This document shows positions 14,073 through 23,152 of a stretch of 64,000 nucleotides of DNA, in pieces (positions within the stretch are counted from its first letter, which is position 1; each line of letters starts with the position of its first letter). The DNA is taken from the NCBI GenBank assembly GCA_902540275.1, contig CACBMB010000007.1:23051-87050 (forward strand), written 5' to 3'. The DNA comes from an uncultured Pelagibacteraceae bacterium (GTDB lineage Bacteria; Pseudomonadota; Alphaproteobacteria; Pelagibacterales; Pelagibacteraceae). The translations under genes and the position numbers were made by a program. The notes below the pieces were generated by a model. It made no database searches. It saw only the letters and a list, made by a program, of their open reading frames with translations, and had not been told where the DNA came from.

Positions 14073-14534
14073 ATGTCTTTAAAAGAAACAATACAAACAG
14101 AATACAAAAACGCCTTAAAATCAAAAGATAAGGTAAAAATATCAACTTATAGGTTAATTTTATCTTCTATCAAAGACTTAGATATTACCAATAGATCAGG
14201 GCCCAATAAAAAGGAGACTGATGACGAAGATATTAAAAAACTTTTTAAAAAAATGGTTAAACAAAGGGCCGAATCAATTGAGATTTATAAAAAAAATAAT
14301 CGAGAAGATTTACTTAAAATAGAACAAAACGAACATGATATTTTAATAGGTTTTCTTCCGAAACAACTTGATGAAAAAGCCACAAAAAAAATATGTGAAG
14401 AAATAATTTCTAAATTAGGGGCATCATCAATTAAAGATATGGGAAAAGTTATGGGAGAATTAAAAAAAAATTATGCAGATGAGATAGATTTTGCAAAAGC
14501 TGGAATACTTATAAAAGAATTATTAAATAATTAA
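14073..14534 (+). CDS. yqeY: GatB/YqeY domain protein
   Basis: The 153-residue protein has the GatB/YqeY fold, the domain that in GatB tails contacts tRNA. Visible family features are the N-terminal helix SLKETIQTEYKNALKSKDK, the middle KMVKQRAESIEIYKKNNRED segment, FLPKQLDE near residue 93, and the C-terminal SIKDMGKVMGELKKNYA. It stands alone here rather than fused to GatB. Its role in bacteria is not settled; a link to tRNA aminoacylation is inferred from the fold. Its last base is the first base of the dnaG start (TAATG overlap), and the yqeY-dnaG-rpoD order is typical of alphaproteobacteria. Confidence 0.85.
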   Translation: MSLKETIQTEYKNALKSKDKVKISTYRLILSSIKDLDITNRSGPNKKETDDEDIKKLFKKMVKQRAESIEIYKKNNREDLLKIEQNEHDILIGFLPKQLDEKATKKICEEIISKLGASSIKDMGKVMGELKKNYADEIDFAKAGILIKELLNN

Positions 14535-16309
14535 TGAAATATCCAAAAGAATATCTTGATGAGATTAAAACAAGATTAAAAGTATCAACAGTAGTTTCTA
14601 AGTTTGTAAACTTAAAAAAAAGAGGAAAGGAGTATGTTGGTCTTTCACCCTTTAAAAATGAAAAAACACCCTCATTTACTGTTAATGATGAAAAAGAATT
14701 TTATCATTGTTTTGCTACCTCTGAACATGGAAATATTTTTGACTTTGTAATGAAAACACAAAATTTAAGATTTGGTGAAGCTGTAAAATACTTAGCTAAT
14801 CTTGCAGGTATGCAGCCTTATATTTTTTCAAAACAAGATGAAGAGAGGGAGAGGAAATGGAAAGAATATTCATCTATCTTTAAACGTTATGTCGATTTTT
14901 ATCATGAGGAACTTTTAAAAAATGAGACATATACAAATGTTCGCGAGTATTTGAAAAATAGATCTTTGAATAAACAGCAAGTAAAAAAATTTAAAATAGG
15001 TTATATAGAAAAAAAACCAAATTTTTTCGAAAAATTCAAAAATGATTTTAAGATAGAGGATTTATTAGAAACTGGTTTATTTTATTTGGATGAAAAAAAG
15101 AAAATTTATGTTGAAAGGTTTAGAGGTCGTTTAATATTTCCTATAAATAATATTTCTGGACAACCTATTGCTTTAGGAGGAAGGATTATTGAAAAAAGTG
15201 ATTATCTTGCTAAATATATAAACTCACCTGAGACATTATTTTTTAAAAAAGGTTCAAATTTATATAATTTAGATTTAGCAAGAAAACTATCTAATAAGTT
15301 AGATGAAATTTATCTTGTTGAAGGTTACATGGATGTTATTGGATTAAGTAAAAATGGGGTTGAAAATGCTGTAGCTAATTTAGGAACTTCACTTACTGAT
15401 AAGCAAATTTTAACTTTAAACCAATTTTTTGATGACATAATTATTTGTTTCGATAGTGATGAAAGTGGTTACAAGGCTGCTTTAAGAGCTGCTGAAAATT
15501 CTATAAAAGAATTAAAGCCTGAAAAAAATATTTCATTTTTATTTTTGCCAGACAAAGAAGATCCAGATAGTTTTATAAATAAAAACGGTAAGAATTATTT
15601 TATCGATTATTCGAAACAAAATAAAATTTCAATACATCAATTTATTTTTAGTCATTATAAAAAACAGACTGAAAATAACCCATCTTCAATGGCAATTTTT
15701 GACAAAAAGTTAAGATCAATAGCAAATACAATTAGGGACGAATATATAAAAAAATATGTTTTAGAATATTTCCTAGAAAAAATTTCTGACTTAGCTCCAC
15801 ATACTAGTCAAAATAAAAAAAATTATTTCACGAAAAAAACAAAATCTTTAGATGTTACCAAAAAACATTACAATGAAAGTCATTCTTTAACTGCAGTAGA
15901 ATTAAAAGAATTTTCTGTATTATACTTAATTATGACTAACCTTAAATTATTCAAAGAAAATATTCAATTAATAGAAAATATAAAAATATTTACAGATATA
16001 AATAAACAAATTTTCGAAAAAATTATTTTAAGCCTTAAATCAGAGGATAACACTTCAATCAGCGCTCTAGATATTGATAGTCAATTAATTGGTAAAATAA
16101 ATAAATTTGCACCTATTAAATATATTTTACAAAATAAATCTAATAATGAGTATGAGATAATTGAATTATTGGATGATATTAGGAGAGATCTAAATAACTA
16201 TGATTTGGAATTTAGAATAAAGGAATTAGAATCTAAGTTTTCAAAAGATTTAAGTGAAGTTACTTTTAACGAGTTAAAAGAGCTTAAAAAAAAGCAAAAT
16301 ATCAATTAA
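14534..16309 (+). CDS. dnaG: DNA primase
   Basis: Synthesises RNA primers at the replication fork. The 591-residue protein has an N-terminal domain in the CHC2 zinc-finger position, the primase core and a TOPRIM domain (IYLVEGYMDVIGL; IIICFDSDESGYKAALRA), and a divergent C-terminal helicase-binding region. The zinc ligands are mostly gone: at the four CHC2 positions I read S38, K41, C59 and T62, so only one ligand remains, although the surrounding PFKNEKTPSFTVNDEKEFYH is conserved. As I recall, other alphaproteobacterial primases show similar loss. It is coupled to yqeY by a one-base overlap; rpoD follows after 68 nt. Confidence 0.95.
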   Translation: MKYPKEYLDEIKTRLKVSTVVSKFVNLKKRGKEYVGLSPFKNEKTPSFTVNDEKEFYHCFATSEHGNIFDFVMKTQNLRFGEAVKYLANLAGMQPYIFSKQDEERERKWKEYSSIFKRYVDFYHEELLKNETYTNVREYLKNRSLNKQQVKKFKIGYIEKKPNFFEKFKNDFKIEDLLETGLFYLDEKKKIYVERFRGRLIFPINNISGQPIALGGRIIEKSDYLAKYINSPETLFFKKGSNLYNLDLARKLSNKLDEIYLVEGYMDVIGLSKNGVENAVANLGTSLTDKQILTLNQFFDDIIICFDSDESGYKAALRAAENSIKELKPEKNISFLFLPDKEDPDSFINKNGKNYFIDYSKQNKISIHQFIFSHYKKQTENNPSSMAIFDKKLRSIANTIRDEYIKKYVLEYFLEKISDLAPHTSQNKKNYFTKKTKSLDVTKKHYNESHSLTAVELKEFSVLYLIMTNLKLFKENIQLIENIKIFTDINKQIFEKIILSLKSEDNTSISALDIDSQLIGKINKFAPIKYILQNKSNNEYEIIELLDDIRRDLNNYDLEFRIKELESKFSKDLSEVTFNELKELKKKQNIN

Positions 16310-16377
16310 TACTTAATAAATTAGTAATGGATTTTTTTCGATTAAGCATTATATAAGACTCTTCTAATTATACAGCT

Positions 16378-18204
16378 GTGGAAAGAATAATTACAAAGTC
16401 GTTCGCTAGATTAATGGGTCGTGGTACTCATAGAGGTTTCATAACTTATGAAGAGCTTAGTAAGTCTTTAGGTAAAAGAAATCTATCTGATGAAAACTTG
16501 TCTAAAGCTTTTTTGCACATTTTAGATGAAAAAATTACATTAGTTGAAAAAAAATCTGATTACAAAGTTTTAAGAAAAAAAGAAAGTTCTTCTAAAGACG
16601 AAGGCAAGAGTATAGAAAAAAGCGATGATCCTATAAGAATGTATTTAAGAGAAATGGGAGGTGTTGAATTACTTTCTAGGGAAGGTGAAATCGCAATTGC
16701 AAAAAGAATTGAAGCAGGAAAAGATGTAATGTTAATTGCATTATCTCAAAGTCCCATAACTGCTCAGCAATTTTTCGACTGGAATGAAAAATTAACTAAA
16801 GATGAAATTTTAGTAAGAGAAATTATTGATATAGATACCAACTATATGGAAGATGAGAGCACAGGACCAAGTGCAAAACAAAAAAATTCTGGTGAAACCG
16901 ATAAAGAAGAAAATTCAAATGATGAGAGTGAAGATGATTTTAATCCTACCCTTGCAGCAATGGAGACAGAAATTAAACCAAAAGTTTTAAAAACAGTAAA
17001 TACCTTAACAAAAGAATACAACAAATTAATTAAATATCAAAAAGAAAAATTGGAATGTGTTTTAAATTCACAAATATTTTCGTCAACAAAAGAAAAAGGT
17101 TATGAAAAAATAGTTAATGATATTTTAGAAAATATTAAATCCTTACAATTATCTCCTTCAGTTTTGGAAGAATTAGTTCAAAAACATTATATAGAAAATA
17201 AAAAAATAATTTCTTTAGAAGGAAACTTGTTAAGGTTAGCAATAGATCAAAAAATACCTAGAAATGAATTTATAAAATTTTATGTAGGAAATGAAATTAA
17301 CCCTAATCTTAAAAAATTTTTAGATACCAATTCTCTTTGGAAACAATTTTTTACAAAAAATAAGATAGAATTTAAAAACATAAGAGAAAGATTAATTGAA
17401 ATTAGTCATAAATTAGGAATGTCTGTCACTGATTTCAAAAAATTAGTAAGTAGAGTTCAAAAAGGTGAGAAAGAGTCAAGAATCGCCAAAAAAGAAATGG
17501 TTGAAGCTAATTTAAGATTAGTTATTTCTATTGCAAAAAAATATACTAACCGAGGTCTTCAATTTTTAGATTTAATTCAAGAGGGAAATATTGGTTTAAT
17601 GAAAGCTGTTGATAAATTTGAATACAGAAGAGGTTATAAATTCTCAACCTATGCAACATGGTGGATTAGACAAGCAATTACTAGATCTATTGCTGACCAA
17701 GCTAGAACAATTAGAATTCCAGTTCATATGATAGAAACAATAAATAAGATTGTTAGAACTCAAAGATTAATTTTAAGTGAATTTGGTAGAGAGGCAACTC
17801 CTGAGGAATTAGCAAAAAAATTAAGAATGCCTTTAGACAAAGTTAGAAAAGTTTTAAAAATATCTAAAGAACCTGTTTCATTAGAAAAACCGGTTGGAGA
17901 TGAGGAAGATAGTAGTTTAGGTGATTTTATAGAGGATACAAAAGCTCTTGCTCCTTTGGAACAAGCTATAAAATCAAATTTAGGTGAAGCTACAACAAAA
18001 ATATTATCGACTTTGACACCTAGGGAAGAAAGAGTTTTAAGAATGCGTTTTGGTGTTGGAATGAATACAGATCACACCTTAGAGGAAGTTGGTTTACAAT
18101 TTTCAGTAACTAGAGAGAGAATAAGACAAATTGAAGCCAAAGCGCTAAGAAAACTTAAACATCCTAGTCGATCTAAACAATTAAAAAGTTTCTTAGAAAG
18201 TTAA
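16378..18204 (+). CDS. rpoD: RNA polymerase primary sigma factor (sigma-70)
   Basis: Housekeeping sigma factor that directs RNA polymerase to vegetative promoters. The GTG start at 16378 is the only plausible one: an in-frame TAA lies at 16354-16356. The 608 residues include a short region 1.1 ([13 protein letters not shown]), region 1.2 ([21 protein letters not shown]), a non-conserved insert with an acidic stretch, regions 2.1-2.4 ([35 protein letters not shown]), region 3 ([16 protein letters not shown]) and 4.2 ([21 protein letters not shown]). It is last in the yqeY-dnaG-rpoD run and is followed by two tRNA genes. Confidence 0.97.
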   Translation: MERIITKSFARLMGRGTHRGFITYEELSKSLGKRNLSDENLSKAFLHILDEKITLVEKKSDYKVLRKKESSSKDEGKSIEKSDDPIRMYLREMGGVELLSREGEIAIAKRIEAGKDVMLIALSQSPITAQQFFDWNEKLTKDEILVREIIDIDTNYMEDESTGPSAKQKNSGETDKEENSNDESEDDFNPTLAAMETEIKPKVLKTVNTLTKEYNKLIKYQKEKLECVLNSQIFSSTKEKGYEKIVNDILENIKSLQLSPSVLEELVQKHYIENKKIISLEGNLLRLAIDQKIPRNEFIKFYVGNEINPNLKKFLDTNSLWKQFFTKNKIEFKNIRERLIEISHKLGMSVTDFKKLVSRVQKGEKESRIAKKEMVEANLRLVISIAKKYTNRGLQFLDLIQEGNIGLMKAVDKFEYRRGYKFSTYATWWIRQAITRSIADQARTIRIPVHMIETINKIVRTQRLILSEFGREATPEELAKKLRMPLDKVRKVLKISKEPVSLEKPVGDEEDSSLGDFIEDTKALAPLEQAIKSNLGEATTKILSTLTPREERVLRMRFGVGMNTDHTLEEVGLQFSVTRERIRQIEAKALRKLKHPSRSKQLKSFLES

Positions 18205-18218
18205 ATATAATATCTTAA

Positions 18219-18293
18219 GGGCCGTTAGCTCAATAGTAGAGTACTGCATTGACATTGCAGGGGTAGTTGGAGCGTAACCAACACGGCCCACCA
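18219..18293 (+). tRNA. tRNA-Val (anticodon GAC), non-canonical elbow
   Basis: A complete cloverleaf with encoded CCA. The acceptor stem 18219-18225 pairs with 18283-18289 over 7 bp, followed by ACCA. The D stem is 18228-18231 / 18239-18242, the anticodon stem 18244-18248 / 18256-18260 with loop TTGACAT (anticodon GAC, valine), and the T stem 18266-18270 / 18278-18282. The T loop is AGCGTAA rather than the universal TTCRANY, and the D loop AATAGTA lacks the GG pair; G19-C56 may survive but the 18-55, 54-58 and 15-48 tertiary positions are altered. All stems pair fully, so this does not look like a decayed gene. Standard scanners may score it low. Confidence 0.8.
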
Positions 18294-18353
18294 TCTAATT
18301 TAAATTATCTTATTGATTCTATTAAAGTAACAAAGTAAAAATAAATCTCATTT

Positions 18354-18430
18354 GGGCCTGTAGCTCAGTTGGTTAGAGCAGTACACTCATAATGTATTGG
18401 TCCCAGGTTCGAGTCCTGGCGGGCCCACCA
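18354..18430 (+). tRNA. tRNA with CAT anticodon (probably tRNA-Ile2, else elongator tRNA-Met)
   Basis: A canonical 77-nt tRNA with encoded CCA: acceptor 18354-18360 / 18420-18426, D loop AGTTGGTTA with the normal GG, anticodon loop CTCATAA (anticodon CAT), T stem CCAGG/CCTGG and T loop TTCGAGT. The GGGCC-type acceptor and the TTGGTC variable region look more like bacterial tRNA-Ile2, whose C34 is converted to lysidine by TilS so that it reads AUA, than like elongator Met. It is not the initiator, because position 1-72 is paired and the GGG/CCC anticodon stem is absent. It lies 60 nt after tRNA-Val. Confidence 0.9.
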
Positions 18431-18444
18431 ATTATAAAAAAAAT

Positions 18445-19035
18445 CTAATTTTTTGAAAATTCCTCTAAAGTTTTAAATAGAATATTTATATCGCCATTAT
18501 TTGAGTTTAAAATTGACGCAAACTCCTCTTTTTGTGTTCGAGCTAAACTTAATCCTTCTATAATTAAATCTCTAATTTGAGGATTTTCAGGATTTTTAGT
18601 ATAAATTCTCCAGTCAATTTTTACCTCAGGTCTTTGCTCTGTGGCTTTTAACAAACTATTAACAATTGTATATTTTTCACTCAATTTTTCTTTACCAAAA
18701 ACATCTATTTCAGGATTGGTGTATTCTGCCAATCTACTTGAAAAACTTTTCAAAAAATATTGTTCAAATAAAATTGCGTACTTTTTTTTTTGGGCATCAT
18801 CTAAACTTTTTCTTGCTGAACCGAGTGTATAGAAACCAATACCATTAATATCTACAGTATCTTTTGCAATCTTTTTTAATTCCTCAATTTTTTGCTCTTT
18901 AGAGATATCATTGGATAAAATTTTTGAAGCTCTATTAACTGTTGATTGAACAAAAACATCAGGTTCTGTTGAATTGACATTCAATAGACTTAGAAAATAT
19001 ATAAAAATAATCAAAACAAATTTTTGTTTTTTCAT
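18445..19035 (-). CDS. mlaC: MlaC-family periplasmic phospholipid-binding protein
   Basis: Periplasmic carrier that shuttles phospholipids between the outer-membrane MlaA complex and an inner-membrane MlaFEDB-type ABC transporter. The 196 residues begin with a signal peptide (hydrophobic 6-20, FVLIIFIYFLSLLNV). The body has the MlaC/Ttg2D features: an alpha-helical start with VNRASKILS, the GIGFYTLGSARKSLDDAQK segment, YFLKSFSSRLAEY, and the C-terminal VDWRIYT-type strand (here KIDWRIYTKN) with IRDLIIEGLSLARTQKEEF. It is the second gene of a two-gene unit with mlaA (18-nt spacing); the ABC components are not in this window. Confidence 0.85.
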   Translation of the reverse strand: MKKQKFVLIIFIYFLSLLNVNSTEPDVFVQSTVNRASKILSNDISKEQKIEELKKIAKDTVDINGIGFYTLGSARKSLDDAQKKKYAILFEQYFLKSFSSRLAEYTNPEIDVFGKEKLSEKYTIVNSLLKATEQRPEVKIDWRIYTKNPENPQIRDLIIEGLSLARTQKEEFASILNSNNGDINILFKTLEEFSKN

Positions 19036-19053
19036 TTTATTTTATTTTAATTA

Positions 19054-19845
19054 TTAATTTTCAATTTCTTCCCAGTCACTGTCATCCTGAGTGCTGATTA
19101 TTTTTTTTGAATTTAATATTTTTTGTTGTCTGTCCTGTAAGTACAAACTTTTAACAGATGCATAAAAATCAACAGAATTTTTTTTCAAATTTTCAATTGA
19201 GTTGTAGTTTTTTGCTCTAAAATCTACGCCTCCAGTTACTTTAGACATATAATAATCCTCATGACTTACATATTGAGTGTCATTTTTTACAGTAACATTA
19301 TACCAAGGATCTCCCCCTAAAAAATTAAATGTTGTAGCAACCGTATCTCTAGCAGTGCTTGGACCAAGAACTGGCAAAACAATATAACAGCCAGGACCCA
19401 CTCCATGCTTGGCCAAAGATTGTCCATAATCTTCTTTTTCATACTCTTCTAGACCAAGATATGTTGCAACATCAATTAAACCTAATAACCCGATAGTTGT
19501 ATTGATTAAAAATCTACCTGTATTTACTCCAGCTTTTGAAAAATCACCCTGAAGAACATTGTTTGGAATCGTTACTAAGCTTGACAGATTATCAAGTGAG
19601 TTGCTTACTCCTGTTCTTACCGGAGAGGGTAAGACTTTATAAACACTTGCGACAGGTTTAAATATAATTCCATCAAGAGCATTATTAAAAGCAAATGTAA
19701 CTCTATTTAGTTTTTCAAAACAATCTTTAACTTCTGCAGGCTCATTTTTTTTTAATAAAAGTTCACCATCTGAAGCCGCACTAACATTAGTAACTAGCGC
19801 AATAGTTGTAATTATAATAATTGCAATTTTCCTAATCATAAGCAC
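19054..19845 (-). CDS. mlaA: MlaA (VacJ)-family outer-membrane lipid-asymmetry protein
   Basis: Removes misplaced phospholipids from the outer leaflet of the outer membrane and passes them to MlaC. The 263-residue protein has an N-terminal hydrophobic signal (about 5-23) and the MlaA core: DCFEKLNRVTFAFNNALDG, PSPVRTGVSNSLDNLSSL, a long helix FLINTTIGLLGLIDVA, and the DYGQSLAKHGVGPGCYIVLP signature. The signal ends NVSAAS with no cysteine, so the protein does not appear to be lipidated, unlike E. coli MlaA. ATG codons at 19845 and 19839 are both possible starts. It is divergent from the amidase gene. Confidence 0.88.
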   Translation of the reverse strand: MLMIRKIAIIIITTIALVTNVSAASDGELLLKKNEPAEVKDCFEKLNRVTFAFNNALDGIIFKPVASVYKVLPSPVRTGVSNSLDNLSSLVTIPNNVLQGDFSKAGVNTGRFLINTTIGLLGLIDVATYLGLEEYEKEDYGQSLAKHGVGPGCYIVLPVLGPSTARDTVATTFNFLGGDPWYNVTVKNDTQYVSHEDYYMSKVTGGVDFRAKNYNSIENLKKNSVDFYASVKSLYLQDRQQKILNSKKIISTQDDSDWEEIEN

Positions 19846-19891
19846 TCTTATATTATATTCAAATCTAATGTAAATTAAGTATTTATAATAA

Positions 19892-20635
19892 ATGCGATCA
19901 AAAATGGGCTTAAATTTGACTAGAAATTATTCATACAATTTTAGTCCGACTAAAAGAGCAAAAAAATTAATAAAGTTCATAATCCTTCATTACACCGGAA
20001 TGAGGAAAGAAACCGACGCGATAAAAAAACTGTGTGATTACAACTCAAAAGTAAGCTCACATTATTTTATTAAAAATAGTGGTAAAATATTGAATTTAGT
20101 TCCAGATTTATATGCAGCTTGGCATGCGGGTAAATCTAAGTGGAAGAAATTTGATTTATTAAATAAGTACTCAATTGGTATTGAAATAAATAATCCAGGG
20201 CATGAGTTTGGTTACAATAAATTTAATTCAAAACAGATTAATTCTTTGAAAAAGTTATTAAGTTTTTTGATACAAAAATATAATATTAAGTTAGTTAATG
20301 TTTTAGGTCATTCAGATATAGCGCCAGATCGAAAAAAAGATCCTGGAGAGAAATTTCCTTGGGAAAAATTAGCAAAAAAAAATTTATGTAAATGGCATAC
20401 TCTGAATAGAAAAAAGATAAAAAAATTTAGAGGAATTTCTGTTTCAGATAAGGAAAAAAAAAATTTTTTGAATAATTTATCTAAAATTGGTTATAATCTT
20501 AAAATAAAGAAAATTTTTGACAAAAACACTAGATTTATAATAATTGCATACCAAAGACATTTTAGACAAGAATTGATTGATGGAAAGATAGATAAAGAAT
20601 GTCTTTTAATAAGTAAAAATCTTATAAAATCTTAA
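19892..20635 (+). CDS. N-acetylmuramoyl-L-alanine amidase (AmpD/AmiD type)
   Basis: Zinc amidase that cuts the bond between N-acetylmuramic acid and L-Ala in peptidoglycan or its recycled fragments. The 247 residues contain an Amidase_2 domain with zinc ligands H33 (FIILHYTG), H140 (VLGHSDIAPDRK) and D150 (KDPGEKFPW), and the internal SSHYFIKNSGKI and YSIGIEINNPG strands. The C-terminal 70 residues look like a divergent peptidoglycan-binding domain (YNLKIKKIFDKNTRFIIIAY). There is no signal peptide, which favours a cytoplasmic recycling role as for AmpD. A start at 19904 (MGLNL) is equally possible. Confidence 0.85.
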   Translation: MRSKMGLNLTRNYSYNFSPTKRAKKLIKFIILHYTGMRKETDAIKKLCDYNSKVSSHYFIKNSGKILNLVPDLYAAWHAGKSKWKKFDLLNKYSIGIEINNPGHEFGYNKFNSKQINSLKKLLSFLIQKYNIKLVNVLGHSDIAPDRKKDPGEKFPWEKLAKKNLCKWHTLNRKKIKKFRGISVSDKEKKNFLNNLSKIGYNLKIKKIFDKNTRFIIIAYQRHFRQELIDGKIDKECLLISKNLIKS

Positions 20636-20675
20636 ATTTATTTCTTGAAATTTAATAATTAAATTATAAGTTGTT

Positions 20676-21037
20676 TTTTGCCAGATAAATGACTTATCAC
20701 TTTAAATTTTATTTAAAGAGGAAAGTCCGGGCTCTACAAGGATACAGTGCCAGGTAATTCCTGGCGGGGGCGACCCTAGGGATAGTGCCACAGAAAATAA
20801 ACCGCCATAACATGGCAAGGGTGAAAAGGTGTGGTAAGAGCACACCGGTTCTATTGGTAACAATGAACGCTGGAAAACCCCACTGAGAGCAAGACTAAGT
20901 AGAGATGACATTGTGAAAACTAAAAGCCATCCTTGGCTAGTCATCAGGGTTAGTTGCTTGAGCTTAAGAGTGATCTTAAGCCTAGACAAATGATAAGTTT
21001 AAATGACAGAACCCGGCTTATAGTTTATCTGGCAAAA
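20676..21037 (+). ncRNA. rnpB: RNase P RNA (bacterial class A)
   Basis: Catalytic RNA of RNase P, which removes the 5' leaders of pre-tRNAs. Termini were set by the P1 helix: the 14 bases at 20676-20689 (TTTTGCCAGATAAA) are the exact reverse complement of those ending at 21037 (TTTATCTGGCAAAA). The universally conserved core is present near the 5' end (GAGGAAAGTCCGGGCTC, about 20717-20733), ACAGAAA at about 20791, and ACAGAACCCGGCTTA at the 3' end, which pairs with the 5' core to form P4. It sits alone between the amidase gene and mraZ. An open frame on the opposite strand here is only a shadow of this RNA. Confidence 0.95.
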
Positions 21038-21140
21038 TTAGAACCATCCTTAAGTAATTAATATTAATGTTCTCGTTTTGATTCACTTTCCATAAATTAT
21101 TAAATAAAAAACCTTTGTATTAAACCTCAAATTGTATGTA

Positions 21141-21183
21141 TTGACTCTGAGATAAAAAACCCATATTGTCCCATATATTCCCA
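21141..21183 (+). promoter_or_regulatory. mraZ promoter overlapped by three MraZ operator repeats
   Basis: A sigma-70-like promoter is readable as TTGACT (21141-21146), 17 nt, TATTGT (21164-21169). Three CCCATA units start at 21160, 21170 and 21180, exactly 10 bp apart; on the minus strand these read as three TGGGN units separated by 5 nt, the known MraZ operator layout. The first box touches the -10 element and the second and third cover the expected transcription start, a position suited to repression. The boxes are inverted relative to the gene compared with the usual description. Autoregulation by MraZ is inferred. Confidence 0.7.
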
Positions 21184-21212
21184 TATAAGGGAATTTAAGG
21201 AATTTATGGTTT

Positions 21213-21668
21213 ATGTTTTTATCGACGTACCAAAACAAATTAGACAAAAAGGGAAGGGTGTCAGTGCCTGCAAGTTTTAGATCTTATTTATCTAACTTGG
21301 GTTATAATGGAGTAATTTGTTATCCATCATTTAATAATCAATCTATAGAGGCGTGGCCACAAGATCGAATAGAAAAAATTTCTAATGCGATAGAATCTTT
21401 AAATCCTTTTGAAGAAAAAAGAGATTTTTTTGCAACATCAGTTTTGTCAGAAAGTATTAATTTACAATTTGATGGTGAAGGAAGAATTTCATTAACATCG
21501 AAATTATTAAAGCATGCAAAAATAAGAAGTAGCATGATTTTTGTTGGTCAAGGAAAAACATTTCAAATATGGGAACCAACAATTTTTGAAAAATTTAGGA
21601 CAAATGCCAGAAAAAAAGCAAATTTAAATCGAGCGAGTCTTAAATGGGAGCATCAACTTAATAAATAA
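21213..21668 (+). CDS. mraZ: Transcriptional regulator MraZ
   Basis: DNA-binding regulator with two SpoVT/AbrB-like repeats that represses the division and cell-wall cluster. In 151 residues the two repeats are clear: [20 protein letters not shown] (4-23) and [20 protein letters not shown] (about 85-104), each with the DxxGRxxxP/T-type core. The gene heads the dcw cluster and lies just downstream of three operator-like repeats (21160-21183). The following ftsZ begins 14 nt after its stop, so MraZ probably controls ftsZ directly. Confidence 0.95.
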   Translation: MFLSTYQNKLDKKGRVSVPASFRSYLSNLGYNGVICYPSFNNQSIEAWPQDRIEKISNAIESLNPFEEKRDFFATSVLSESINLQFDGEGRISLTSKLLKHAKIRSSMIFVGQGKTFQIWEPTIFEKFRTNARKKANLNRASLKWEHQLNK

Positions 21669-21682
21669 CGGGGGATAGAAAA

Positions 21683-23134
21683 ATGACAATTAACTTTAAA
21701 GTACCAGAAATAAAAGAATTAAAACCTAGAATATTAGTCCTAGGAGTTGGGGGAGCTGGAGGTAACGCAATAAATGAAATGATCGATGCGGGTGTAGAAG
21801 GCGTTGAATTTGTTGCAGTAAACACTGATGCTCAAGATTTAAAAACAAGTAAATCCAAAACAAGGATTCAACTTGGTTTAAATTTAACTAAAGGGTTAGG
21901 TGCTGGAGCAAAACATGAGATAGGCCTAGCTGCAGCTAATGAGTCTTTAAATGATATTGTTGATATTCTAAAAGGTGCAAATATGGTTTTTATTACAGCT
22001 GGAATGGGTGGAGGAACTGGCACAGGTGCTGCGCATGTAATTGCAAGAGCTGCAAAAGAATTAAATATTCTGACAGTAGGTGTAGTAACTCTTCCATTTT
22101 TATATGAAGCTCCATCAAGAATGAGAAGAGCGCATGAAGGCCTTGAGGAATTAAGAAAACATGTAGATACTATTATAGTAATTCCTAATCAAAATTTATT
22201 CAAAATTGCAAATGAACAAACCACTTACAAAGAGTCTTTTCAATTATCAAACAGCATCTTAAGACATGGAGTTCAGAGTGTAACAGATTTGATGGTAAAA
22301 GATGGTCTTGTTAATTTAGATTTTGCTGATGTTGAAACTGTTATGAGCTCTATGGGAAAAGCAATGATGGGAACAGGAGAAGCAGAAGGAGAAGGTAGAG
22401 CAGCCAAAGCTACAGAATTAGCTTTAAACAATCCACTTATTGATGATTATTCTTTAAAAGGTGCAAAAGGTTTATTGATAAATATTACTGGTGGTGAAGA
22501 CTTAAAACTTTTCGAGGTAGATGAAATCGTCAATAAAATAAGATCCGAAGTGGATGTAGAAGCTGAAATTATAAATGGATCAATTATTGATCCATCTTTA
22601 GATGGTAAAATTCGTGTTTCGATAGTTGCTACTGCTTTGGATGGTCAACAGCCAGAAAGTAAATCAGTAATTAATATGGTACATAGAATCCAAAATCGTA
22701 ATCCTGGATATTCTGATTTTACTACAAGCAATGGAACTCCTACATTTAATTTTACTAATGCAAGCACAAATCCAATTTCACATGGTGCTAATGCTTTAAA
22801 ACTTGATAATGAAGTGATGAGTGAGGATATTAACAACGATTCTGTTGATGAAATAAATAATCAATATCATGAAGAATTGTTAAAGAACCAAGAAGTTGAA
22901 AATACATTAGATGAAAATGAAATGTCATTTTCTCATGATATTGAGTCATCTTTGGAAAATAAAAATGAGCCATCAAATGATTTAAAAGAATTTGGTGTTG
23001 ATACTAGAGAACCAGATTTATTTAATTCTGATGATCCTAATCCAAGCTCAGATAATCTGCTCGAGACCTCAGAAGAAGAAAACGAGGAAGATGATCTCGA
23101 AATACCTGCATTTTTAAGAAGACAAAAGAATTAA
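21683..23134 (+). CDS. ftsZ: Cell division GTPase FtsZ
   Basis: Tubulin homologue that forms the cytokinetic ring. The 483 residues contain the GTP-binding tubulin signature GMGGGTGTG (107-115), VNTDAQDL (47-54), the catalytic T7 loop NLDFAD (211-216), a long acidic linker (about 335-465), and the conserved C-terminal peptide [11 protein letters not shown] that binds FtsA, ZipA and other partners. A purine-rich GGGGGAT sequence stands about 18 nt upstream of the ATG. The gene is unusually placed: second in the dcw cluster, between mraZ and rsmH, instead of after ftsA near lpxC. No other ftsZ lies in the window. Confidence 0.97.
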   Translation: MTINFKVPEIKELKPRILVLGVGGAGGNAINEMIDAGVEGVEFVAVNTDAQDLKTSKSKTRIQLGLNLTKGLGAGAKHEIGLAAANESLNDIVDILKGANMVFITAGMGGGTGTGAAHVIARAAKELNILTVGVVTLPFLYEAPSRMRRAHEGLEELRKHVDTIIVIPNQNLFKIANEQTTYKESFQLSNSILRHGVQSVTDLMVKDGLVNLDFADVETVMSSMGKAMMGTGEAEGEGRAAKATELALNNPLIDDYSLKGAKGLLINITGGEDLKLFEVDEIVNKIRSEVDVEAEIINGSIIDPSLDGKIRVSIVATALDGQQPESKSVINMVHRIQNRNPGYSDFTTSNGTPTFNFTNASTNPISHGANALKLDNEVMSEDINNDSVDEINNQYHEELLKNQEVENTLDENEMSFSHDIESSLENKNEPSNDLKEFGVDTREPDLFNSDDPNPSSDNLLETSEEENEEDDLEIPAFLRRQKN

Positions 23135-23152
23135 TGGTCTTCGAAAAAATAA

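Noticed and set aside
18219..18293. tRNA-Val(GAC) considered as a pseudogene
   Set aside because: All stems pair without mismatches, the anticodon loop is normal and CCA is encoded, so decay is unlikely despite the odd loops.
20702..20989. 95-codon open frame on the minus strand
   Set aside because: It lies wholly antisense to the RNase P RNA, whose conserved core and P1 helix explain the sequence; the peptide has no family features.
21160..21189. Short direct repeats considered as a CRISPR or replication iteron
   Set aside because: Only three 6-bp units with 10-bp period directly before mraZ; this is the MraZ operator pattern.
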